Made by a program: the position numbers and the translations under genes
Notes under the pieces: model-generated
Told to the model about the DNA's origin: nothing
What the model saw: only the letters and a program-made list of their open reading frames with translations
Databases searched by the model: none
Source of the DNA: Janthinobacterium lividum
Lineage (GTDB): Bacteria > Pseudomonadota > Gammaproteobacteria > Burkholderiales > Burkholderiaceae_D
Direction: 5' to 3'
DNA: 5,108 nucleotides
Assembly: GCA_945864765.1 (NCBI GenBank)
Contig: CAMBDR010000408.1
Coordinates: forward strand, 1 to 5,108
In this document: positions 1 through 4,701 of the stretch, piece by piece
Layout: each line of letters starts with the position of its first letter
How positions within the stretch are numbered: the stretch's first letter is position 1

Positions 1-458
1 AACGTGACCAGTTTTTTGCGCTGGTAGCCGATGCTTAAATCCAGGGCGTTGGCATTGCTGTCTTTTAATATCAAGTTCGGGTTCGCGCCATTGGCCAACA
101 GCCAAATCGCGGTTTGGATTTTATCGGCGCGAATAGCATGGTGTAGCAAAGTGCCAAAATGGCGATAAGCGTTAAAGTCGGCACCGGCTTTCTTTTTTCG
201 GGCCAGATAGCGTATCAACTGCGCTTCTGTACCGGGGGAAAAATCGTCCGGCAGGTCAAATTTCCAATAGCCTTGTGAGGGTTTGGCCCCCGGCATTGAG
301 AGCAGGGCGGCGAAGGCGTCATCGCTGGCCTGGCTGGAAAAAGCCCACGCCGATTGGGCTGGCAGTGTCAGTGCAAATACAAGTGCAAGTAACAGCAAAA
401 ACAGCGTTCGCAAGGTCAGGTAAATAAACTTTGAAATACGGGGCAGGGATTGTTTCAT
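1..458 (-). CDS. Secreted ankyrin-repeat protein, 3' part beyond window
   Basis: The first 152 residues are visible and the gene runs off the left edge. The ATG at 458-456 has a clear ribosome binding site, AGAGGAG, eight bases upstream. Residues 1-39 form a long Sec signal peptide: basic start (MKQSLPRISK), a leucine-rich core at about 13-32, and a likely cleavage after AQSAWA (residue 39). The mature part begins with about 35 unassigned residues, then ankyrin-type helix pairs. A partial repeat at about 79-95 ends in AGADFNA. A full repeat at about 101-133 carries GTLLHHAIRADKIQTAIWLL and NGANPN. A third starts near 134 (NANALDLS). Ankyrin repeats bind other proteins, here presumably in the periplasm or outside the cell; no partner can be named. 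The gene follows hipA by 36 bases on the same strand with no hairpin between, so co-transcription is plausible. The ankyrin assignment is secure; the function is unknown. Confidence 0.85.
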   Translation of the reverse strand, partial: MKQSLPRISKFIYLTLRTLFLLLLALVFALTLPAQSAWAFSSQASDDAFAALLSMPGAKPSQGYWKFDLPDDFSPGTEAQLIRYLARKKKAGADFNAYRHFGTLLHHAIRADKIQTAIWLLANGANPNLILKDSNANALDLSIGYQRKKLVT

Positions 459-494
459 GAACGCCACTCCTCTTTAACCCAATGATACCCGATT

Positions 495-1760
495 TTACTG
501 GCGCGTAGCCCCGTCAAGAAAGCGCCCGGCTTCGGCCCGCATGCCTGCGCAAATCGTGTCCCATGTGTGATGCGGGAAATCCGGTGGCAACCGGCTTTCT
601 ACCGCCAGCAATGCCTGAGCTACGCCCTGCACCATGTTCAGCATCGCGTCCCAGGTTTGCGCGCCACCATGTCTCATGGCAAGCGCATGCCAGTGCCGGG
701 TTTGGATGTCTTTAAAAATGTGGCGGTTGAGTTGCCTGGGGCCGTTGCCCAAGTATGGCCAAGCCGAGAGCATGTCATATAACGGCGTCATTTCCCAGGC
801 ATTTCCACGTTGCAAAAAGATCGAAAAGTTTTTGGCATGGCCATCCGGCGCTGCCAGCAAAAAGAAAGCGAGCTGCGTCAATAAAAATAGTAGTGTATCG
901 CTTTGATTGACGCTGCCTTGGAGTAATTGCAGACACTTCTGCATCCCAGGCCCACCATGCTGCTCATATTTTTTGTCGGGGGCAACGCCAAGTGCCTGGC
1001 AAAAATCTTCTTGTGGCAAGCGGGCGATCCAGGTATCATTTTCCATCCATGCCCGATCAAAGCGTTCTACTACAAGTGCAGTTTCACGCCCAAATACGGC
1101 GATGGCGGTCGGTGCTGCGGGCAACCCCAGTGCCGCCACAATTTGAGCGCAAAGCCATTCGTTATAAACCGAGTCCGATGCATCAACCCGCGACCCGCCA
1201 ACACCAATCATGCCAAGTGGCAGCTTGAATATATGCGTGGTGGGCGTTGACCCATGTGGACGGCACCATTGACCTTGCCAACGTAGTAGCGCTGTTTTCT
1301 CTTGCGCGCCAGCAATCGAAATCCGAAATAGTTCATCATCGTTAATGGGAACTGACTCGTCGGGAATGGCTTGCAAGATGGACTCGACTTGTTGCTCGGA
1401 CAGGGGAGCATAGTCAATCGTGTCCCAACCCTCAGGTGCGATTCCATCTGGCAACAATTGTACCGCACCAACACAGTCGCGACCGATGGCCTGTAGCAGA
1501 CTAAAAATATCAGTCTTGGTATTAAAACGCTTGCCAAGTCGGGCACGTATTTTTTCGTTATCAGGTAATAAATTATCGAAGTAGTGCCTGACGGTTTCAC
1601 CCGTTATTTCAAGCGAACTGCTGATAGGAAGTGAGCGCGATAAAGGGCGGCAATGTTCAGATTCCAACCACGCCGCTTCATAACGAAACCAATGCGAGCC
1701 GCGATCAACGCGCCATTGACCGACGGCCTCACCGTTCATCCACACATTCAAAGCTTGCAT
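495..1760 (-). CDS. hipA: HipA-family serine/threonine kinase toxin
   Basis: Toxin of a type II HipBA toxin-antitoxin module. E. coli HipA phosphorylates glutamyl-tRNA synthetase, which triggers the stringent response and persistence; the same target is inferred here. From the ATG the protein has 421 residues, close to the 440 of E. coli HipA, and both lobes are present. In order: N-subdomain 1 (NVWMNGEAVG, then FDNLLPDNEKIRARL), GRDCVGAVQL near 94-103, and FRISIAGAQEKTALL, where Ser148 matches autophosphorylated Ser150 of E. coli. Next come HIFKLP with the ATP-binding Lys179, VVERFDR, RLPQEDFCQALG, the catalytic loop PDGHAKNFS (Asp306, Asn311), and LYDMLSAWP with metal-binding Asp329. All key kinase residues are intact, so the toxin looks active. 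The first codon could instead be GTG at 1763-1761, one codon earlier. The ATG shares one base with the hipB stop (TGATG), and AGGGGA eight bases upstream spaces better for the ATG, which indicates translational coupling. Confidence 0.96.
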   Translation of the reverse strand: MQALNVWMNGEAVGQWRVDRGSHWFRYEAAWLESEHCRPLSRSLPISSSLEITGETVRHYFDNLLPDNEKIRARLGKRFNTKTDIFSLLQAIGRDCVGAVQLLPDGIAPEGWDTIDYAPLSEQQVESILQAIPDESVPINDDELFRISIAGAQEKTALLRWQGQWCRPHGSTPTTHIFKLPLGMIGVGGSRVDASDSVYNEWLCAQIVAALGLPAAPTAIAVFGRETALVVERFDRAWMENDTWIARLPQEDFCQALGVAPDKKYEQHGGPGMQKCLQLLQGSVNQSDTLLFLLTQLAFFLLAAPDGHAKNFSIFLQRGNAWEMTPLYDMLSAWPYLGNGPRQLNRHIFKDIQTRHWHALAMRHGGAQTWDAMLNMVQGVAQALLAVESRLPPDFPHHTWDTICAGMRAEAGRFLDGATRQ

Positions 1761-2065
1761 CACCAGATTCCCCTCTTCGAAACATGACTACCCGGTGCAA
1801 ACGGGTTTTTCGTCGATAAGCCTGGTTCATCGGGCGCTTTTTGTGATTCGTTGATATGCACGGTGGCATCCAGTGCCGATAGTAATTGGATGATTTGATC
1901 GAAACTGACCAAGCCGGGACTGGCTTCGATTTCGGCAATCCGGGCTTGACTCACGCCGACAAGGGCACCTGTTTGCGCTTGCGACAAGCCGTGCTTCTTT
2001 CTGAGCGAGCGCAGATGTTGGCGTAATTCGGCGGCATGGTGAACGGGATAAGTGTTTATCATCAT
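1760..2065 (-). CDS. hipB: HipB-family XRE antitoxin and autorepressor
   Basis: Antitoxin partner of HipA, 101 residues (E. coli HipB has 88). Residues about 11-70 form an XRE/Cro-type helix-turn-helix: ELRQHLRSLRKKHGLSQAQ, then GALVGVSQARIAEIEASP with the recognition helix near 38-47, then SFDQIIQLLSALDATVHI, which resembles the HipB dimerisation segment. The tail from about 75 is polar and probably disordered and ends in Trp101, as E. coli HipB ends in Trp. HipB dimers bind the operon operator and hold HipA inactive. The reading frame has two consecutive ATG codons (2065-2063 and 2062-2060). Neither has a strong Shine-Dalgarno, so the exact start is open by one codon. The stop overlaps the hipA start. 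The array of repeats at 2086-2157 upstream is the probable binding site. Confidence 0.94.
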   Translation of the reverse strand: MMINTYPVHHAAELRQHLRSLRKKHGLSQAQTGALVGVSQARIAEIEASPGLVSFDQIIQLLSALDATVHINESQKAPDEPGLSTKNPFAPGSHVSKRGIW

Positions 2066-2085
2066 CGGGCTTTGTATAAGAAGAA

Positions 2086-2103
2086 TATCGGCTTTGGCTT
2101 ATA
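2086..2103. promoter_or_regulatory. Candidate HipB operator, hipB-proximal site
   Basis: TATCGGCTTTGGCTTATA is itself a quasi-palindrome of the form TAT-N2-GC-N4-GC-N2-ATA, 18 bp long. The known E. coli HipB operator is TATCC-N8-GGATA, also 18 bp with TAT/ATA ends. Binding here would sit between the candidate -10 box and the hipB start. Identification as a HipB site is inferred from position and symmetry. Confidence 0.7.
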
Positions 2104-2110
2104 TTGTGCA

Positions 2111-2116
2111 ATTATA
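2111..2116 (-). promoter_or_regulatory. Candidate -10 box of the hipBA promoter
   Basis: On the minus strand these bases read TATAAT, a perfect sigma-70 -10 hexamer, about 45 bases before the hipB start. That leaves a leader of roughly 38 bases. No good -35 is found 16-18 bases upstream (GATGGA, TGATGG and ATGATG are the options), so the promoter is either weak or starts elsewhere. The box sits in the inverted repeat, as expected for an autorepressed operon. Confidence 0.45.
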
Positions 2117-2130
2117 AGCCAAAGCCGATA
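2113..2130. promoter_or_regulatory. Candidate HipB operator, central site
   Basis: TATAAGCCAAAGCCGATA is the exact reverse complement of the site at 2086-2103 and lies 27 bp away, start to start. It overlaps the candidate -10 box of hipB (2111-2116), so bound HipB would block RNA polymerase. Confidence 0.7.
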
Positions 2131-2139
2131 TCTCCATCA

Positions 2140-2157
2140 TATAAGCCACACATGATA
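2140..2157. promoter_or_regulatory. Candidate HipB operator, distal degenerate site
   Basis: TATAAGCCACACATGATA matches the central site at 14 of 18 positions. It keeps the TAT and ATA ends and one GC and starts exactly 27 bp further upstream, continuing the phase of the other two. The right half lacks the second GC, so it is probably a weaker site that would need cooperative binding. Confidence 0.5.
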
Positions 2158-2171
2158 TTTTCAAGCAAAAC

Positions 2172-2195
2172 GGCATGTCATTTACCTGCCATGCC
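2172..2195 (-). terminator. Weak candidate terminator after the hydrolase gene
   Basis: GGCATG (2172-2177) pairs with CATGCC (2190-2195) around 12 bases. On the minus strand the stem is followed by GTTTTGC, a short T-run. It lies 34 bp beyond the hydrolase stop and before the hip operators, where a terminator would be expected, but the stem and T-run are both short. Confidence 0.3.
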
Positions 2196-2228
2196 AGAAA
2201 TCCGGAAAACATTTTACCCGGCTTGAAT

Positions 2229-3098
2229 TTATTTCGCCTGCCGCTCCGGCGCAAACCTGGCCAGAAACGCTTCTACCCGGCGCATGGTATCTTGCGTCGC
2301 CGTGGCGTTGGCCGCTACCCCTTGCCGTTTTGCGGTGGGAAAATCATAGCCATGGCTGGCACCGGGATAGCCGACGAACTCCACATTTTTCCCGGATTGC
2401 GCCAGTTTTTCGCAACTGCGATAACTGACTTCTTCATCTTCACTGCCGATCAGTAATAACAGCGGCGCGCTGCTTTGGTAAGGCGTGCCAAAATGTTTGG
2501 CAACCTGGCTACAAGCCGGGTAGACGGCGATGGCGGCCTTAAAACGTGGGCCAGTGGCTGGTGCATTGTCTTGCGCCATGCTGGCCAGCGTGGCGCTGCC
2601 GCCATTGGACCAACCTTGCAGAAAAATCGCATTCGCCTGCACATCTTTGCGCTTGCTTAAAAATTCCAGCCCTTGCCGGGCATCCAAAGGGCGCACGGTG
2701 ATTTCATTGATTTCTTTGGGGCGGCTGCCATCGTTGGTGCCAGCGGCAAAACCGGTGGCATAACCGCGCGCCGAAAAGCTGTCCACATATAAGCCAATAT
2801 AGCCGCGATCTGCCCAAAACTGCCCCCATTGCCGGGTGCGGCTGGAAAGATGGTGTACATCATAACTCTTGGCACCGCTACTAAACACGCCCGAGCGGCC
2901 ATGCAACAACACAACCGCCGGACGTGCGCCGGGCCAGCGTTTGGCGTCGGGCAAATACAGGTAGCCAGTTAATGGCGCAGCGCCAGATGATGCGCGCGCC
3001 GTGCTGTCCAAAGTCACCATTTCGGGCACCGACGCCGTGGCAGACATGCCAAGTGCCGCCAAGGCGAGGCAAGTGCTGATGCTATATTTCATTTTCAT
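2229..3098 (-). CDS. Exported dienelactone hydrolase-family alpha/beta hydrolase
   Basis: Predicted periplasmic hydrolase of 289 residues. A Sec signal peptide covers residues 1-22 (basic MKMK, core LALAALGMSA, likely cleavage after SATA). The alpha/beta-hydrolase fold follows: YLYLPDAKRWPGARPAVVLLHG with the oxyanion His66-Gly67, a cap segment with DSFSARGYATG, the nucleophile elbow GWSNGG with Ser164, Asp221 in LLIGSEDEEV, and His249 in GASHGYDF. This completes a Ser-Asp-His triad; classical dienelactone hydrolase uses Cys as nucleophile. Cys196 (YPAC) and Cys229 (YRSC) could form a disulfide, which fits export. The substrate cannot be told; esters or lactones are possible, and dienelactone itself is unlikely given export. 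It lies 131 bp downstream of the PEP-CTERM gene on the same strand. No convincing Shine-Dalgarno precedes the ATG at 3098; an in-frame ATG at 3092 is the alternative start. Confidence 0.92.
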   Translation of the reverse strand: MKMKYSISTCLALAALGMSATASVPEMVTLDSTARASSGAAPLTGYLYLPDAKRWPGARPAVVLLHGRSGVFSSGAKSYDVHHLSSRTRQWGQFWADRGYIGLYVDSFSARGYATGFAAGTNDGSRPKEINEITVRPLDARQGLEFLSKRKDVQANAIFLQGWSNGGSATLASMAQDNAPATGPRFKAAIAVYPACSQVAKHFGTPYQSSAPLLLLIGSEDEEVSYRSCEKLAQSGKNVEFVGYPGASHGYDFPTAKRQGVAANATATQDTMRRVEAFLARFAPERQAK

Positions 3099-3120
3099 TG
3101 GGTTATTTCGGTAAATGGTG

Positions 3121-3160
3121 TGCCAGTTCAGGCCAATTCAGGCCAATTCAGGCCAGTTTA
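3121..3160. repeat. Four tandem 10-bp units upstream of the hydrolase gene
   Basis: The units are TGCCAGTTCA, GGCCAATTCA, GGCCAATTCA and GGCCAGTTTA, end to end. The two middle ones are identical and the outer ones differ at two positions each. The array begins 23 bp before the hydrolase start codon. The 10-bp period is close to one helical turn, so a repeated protein could bind one face of the DNA. It could also be a simple slippage repeat. Confidence 0.85.
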
Positions 3161-3183
3161 GCGCTTACGCGGCACAATGGCGC

Positions 3184-3214
3184 GGGTGATTGGCCTTGGC
3201 CAGACCAATCACCC
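3184..3214 (-). terminator. Stem-loop 3' of the PEP-CTERM gene
   Basis: GGGTGATTGG (3184-3193) and CCAATCACCC (3205-3214) form a perfect 10-bp stem around an 11-base loop, 16 bp past the PEP-CTERM stop. Neither strand has a T-run after the stem, so it is not a canonical intrinsic terminator. It may act as an mRNA 3' stabilising hairpin, or terminate only with Rho. The loop contains a second small palindrome (TGGCC-TT-GGCCA). Confidence 0.4.
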
Positions 3215-3227
3215 AATCATCCAATCA
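3204..3227. repeat. Three tandem 8-bp units
   Basis: ACCAATCA, CCCAATCA and TCCAATCA stand end to end, differing only in the first base. The first and part of the second unit form the right arm of the adjacent stem. The array ends two bases short of the PEP-CTERM stop codon. No function is known. Confidence 0.75.
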
Positions 3228-3229
3228 AA

Positions 3230-3913
3230 TTAGTTTAATGAAGTCGCTTTGCGACGACGTGTGAGCAAGCTCAACATGCCCAAACCAGCCAACATCATAC
3301 CCCAGGTTTCCGGTTCCGGCACCGGGGTGGTCGTCACCACGGCATACAAATCAACATTGGCCGTGCCACCTTCTTTAACATGGAATTCGCGCCCACCGGA
3401 GGCTAAAAAGCCATCACCTGTCACATGGCGAAAACCAGCAATTTGCACCGTGTAAGCCACGCCGTCAATCACAAACTGGCTGCCGCTGCTGGTTTGGGTG
3501 AAATTGACGAAATCGCTGCTCTCGCGCGGATCTTGCGAATTCAGGGTGCCGTTCAAGCCGAGCCGAAACTTGGCTGCCACCACGGGCAAGCTTGGTTGGC
3601 TAAAATTCATAAAGGTGGTGAAATCAAGCGAAGTCGGGTTGCTGCCCGACCGGGTGGTGCCATTGGTATAAGAAAAGCTACCCAATTTAAACGGCGTATT
3701 GGTGTTGGCGTTGAAATCGGTGCCACTGAAATGCAAGTGATTGATGCCTGTTACAGAGGTGCCCCAGGTGAAGGCATCGGTGCCAACGCCAGAGTAGACG
3801 GTGTCGATCGACAGCGGATTGTCAAACATTGCGCCGGAATGACCCAATACTTCGGTCGCGTGGGCACATAAGGCAAATGAGGAGGCTGCAACTGCTAAAA
3901 ATAATTTTTTCAT
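3230..3913 (-). CDS. PEP-CTERM protein with choice-of-anchor K-like domain
   Basis: Exported, exosortase-sorted surface protein of 227 residues. The signal peptide is residues 1-19 (MKKLFLAVAASSFALCAHA). The body (about 40-193) has the pattern I associate with the choice-of-anchor K family: DAFTWGTS, LHFSGTDFN, PFKLGSFSYTNGTTRSG, FRLGLNGTLNSQDP, FVIDGVAYTVQIAGF and DLYAVVTTT, a beta-rich domain. The PEP-CTERM sorting signal is residues 198-222: VPEPETWG, a hydrophobic helix (MMLAGLGMLSLL), then TRRRK. In the family, exosortase removes this tail and the protein goes to the envelope or exopolysaccharide matrix. No exosortase gene is in the window, so it must be elsewhere. There is no clear Shine-Dalgarno before the ATG (TTTAGAAC), but the signal peptide fixes the start well. 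The exact role is unknown. Confidence 0.93.
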   Translation of the reverse strand: MKKLFLAVAASSFALCAHATEVLGHSGAMFDNPLSIDTVYSGVGTDAFTWGTSVTGINHLHFSGTDFNANTNTPFKLGSFSYTNGTTRSGSNPTSLDFTTFMNFSQPSLPVVAAKFRLGLNGTLNSQDPRESSDFVNFTQTSSGSQFVIDGVAYTVQIAGFRHVTGDGFLASGGREFHVKEGGTANVDLYAVVTTTPVPEPETWGMMLAGLGMLSLLTRRRKATSLN

Positions 3914-3953
3914 GTTCTAAATTTGATATTGAATGGTTGATTTGGGTGTTACC

Positions 3954-3982
3954 AATATACTTCAGATGTAACAATATGTAAG
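3954..3982 (-). promoter_or_regulatory. Candidate sigma-70 promoter of the PEP-CTERM gene
   Basis: On the minus strand CTTACA (3982-3977, 4 of 6 matches to TTGACA) and TATATT (3959-3954, 5 of 6 to TATAAT) are 17 bases apart. The implied transcript starts near 3947 and has a leader of about 33 bases. The region is AT-rich, so chance matches are common. Confidence 0.4.
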
Positions 3983-4208
3983 AGACAACTTAGTGCCTGT
4001 GTATCTTAACTAAAAAATCAGTATGATTTATATAAAAATGTAGAGGAATCATTCTAAACTTTTGTTCTATAACTTAATTTGGTAATTTTAGTGCGAAGTG
4101 GAATGATAATGTTCTTGGGTGCAATGAAGTTTGCCTGGTGGATTGTTTTTGCTTGCGGAAAGAAAATTAATGAACTGCTCAGCGTGTAACGCAGGGGACA
4201 ACTCAGGG

Positions 4209-4214
4209 TACAAT
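4209..4214 (+). promoter_or_regulatory. Possible -10 box of the acyl carrier protein gene
   Basis: TACAAT matches TATAAT at 5 of 6 and would start a transcript near 4221, about 27 bases before the ATG. No good -35 lies 16-18 bases upstream. GATAAT at 4105-4110 is an equally good alternative -10, with TTGGTA upstream at a long 20-base spacing. Confidence 0.25.
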
Positions 4215-4247
4215 ATCTCCACATTTCTCATCACCACAAGGAAAACC

Positions 4248-4688
4248 ATGAGTCAGCCTGCCACTGCCCAAGAAATTGAACTCAGCGTCCGTAACATCAT
4301 TGCCCTCTCCTTGGCGCTGGATCTGGAGCAAGTTTCCCCGACGGCCAATTTAATTCAGGAGCTGGGTGCGGAATCGCTGGATTTTTTGGATATCGTATTT
4401 CAACTCGAACGCACGTATCAAATTCAAATCACCCGTGGCGAGCTGGAGCGGGCCGCGCGTGGCGATATGAGCGATGATGAATTCGCGCCCGGTGGTGTGG
4501 TGTCAGAAGTGGGTCTGGCGCGCCTGCGTGAGCTTATGCCCGAAGCGGCGGTGCACATTGTGGCGGGTTTGCGGCCAGCGCAAATTTTGGGTTTGTTCAC
4601 CGTGCAAACCTTTGTGCGCATGGTGCTGGGTAAGCAAGCGCAGGCCCAAGCCCAGGCTCAAGCCCAGGCACTCACGGCGGCTGCCTGA
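4248..4688 (+). CDS. Extended acyl carrier protein (phosphopantetheine-binding)
   Basis: Carrier protein of 146 residues, against about 80 for housekeeping AcpP. The ATG at 4248 has AAGGA five bases upstream. Residues 8-60 look like a standard carrier domain: EIELSVRNIIALSLALD, ANLIQELGAESLDFLDIVFQLERTYQIQI. Ser43 in GAESLDFLD is the predicted 4'-phosphopantetheine site. SLDFLDIVF also resembles AcpXL, the rhizobial carrier for very-long-chain acyl groups. Residues about 62-112 form an insertion (GELERAARGDMSDDEF, then GLARLRELMPEA) before the last helix (LFTVQTFVRMVLG, 116-128). The end is (Gln-Ala)6 plus LTAAA. It is a dedicated carrier rather than AcpP: no fabD, fabG or fabF flanks it, and a membrane protein follows after 13 bases. 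The acyl substrate is unknown. Confidence 0.88.
   Translation: MSQPATAQEIELSVRNIIALSLALDLEQVSPTANLIQELGAESLDFLDIVFQLERTYQIQITRGELERAARGDMSDDEFAPGGVVSEVGLARLRELMPEAAVHIVAGLRPAQILGLFTVQTFVRMVLGKQAQAQAQAQAQALTAAA
4635..4670 (+). repeat. Six 6-bp units encoding (Gln-Ala)6
   Basis: CAAGCG, CAGGCC, CAAGCC, CAGGCT, CAAGCC and CAGGCA run end to end, alternating CAA and CAG glutamine codons. The period keeps the frame, so copy-number change would lengthen or shorten the tail of the acyl carrier protein by two residues per unit without a frameshift. Confidence 0.85.
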
Positions 4689-4701
4689 ACCGCACCACAA
4701 C

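Larger units (their letters stand above)
2085..2131. repeat. Perfect 19-bp inverted repeat upstream of hipB
   Basis: The left arm ATATCGGCTTTGGCTTATA (2085-2103) and right arm TATAAGCCAAAGCCGATAT (2113-2131) are exact reverse complements, 19 of 19, around a 9-base centre (TTGTGCAAT). Pairing breaks immediately outside (A2084 against C2132). No T-run follows on either strand, so this is not an intrinsic terminator. Its position 20 bp before the hipB start and the internal symmetry of each arm point to an operator. Confidence 0.93.
3914..4247. other. AT-rich divergent intergenic region
   Basis: This 334-bp gap separates the leftward PEP-CTERM gene from the rightward acyl carrier protein gene. 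It is much richer in A and T than the genes: bases 3961-4080 contain 30 G or C in 120. No gene, tRNA or long hairpin is seen. A TTG-initiated extension of the acyl carrier protein frame to 4131 is open but has no homology-like character. It should hold the promoters of both genes and perhaps sites for nucleoid proteins such as H-NS/MvaT-type silencers (inference). Confidence 0.7.

Noticed and set aside
567..1250. Plus-strand open frames opposite hipA
   Set aside because: They are overlapping frames with no recognisable domain, antisense to a fully conserved HipA coding sequence.
2085..2131. Inverted repeat as ends of a small mobile element or as an intrinsic terminator
   Set aside because: The centre is only 9 bases, there is no target-site duplication or T-run, and the arms resolve into operator-like sites in phase with a third copy before hipB.
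2202..2221. CCGG/CCGG hairpin just past the hydrolase stop as terminator
   Set aside because: Only four strong pairs with mismatches inside and no T-run after it.
3121..3227. CRISPR-like array
   Set aside because: The units are 8-10 bp and directly abutting, with no spacers and no cas genes nearby.
3985..4000. Sigma-54 promoter for the PEP-CTERM gene (minus strand AGGCACTAAGTTGT)
   Set aside because: The -24-like GGC is present, but the spacing is one base short and the essential -12 GC reads GT.
4138..4155. Sigma-54 promoter for the acyl carrier protein gene (TGGATTGTTTTTGC)
   Set aside because: The GG-to-GC distance is one base shorter than required and the CAC of the -24 element is missing.
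4131..4247. N-terminal extension of the acyl carrier protein from a TTG or from ATG 4170
   Set aside because: The ATG at 4248 has AAGGA at good spacing and begins directly before the carrier domain; the upstream peptide looks like translated promoter DNA.
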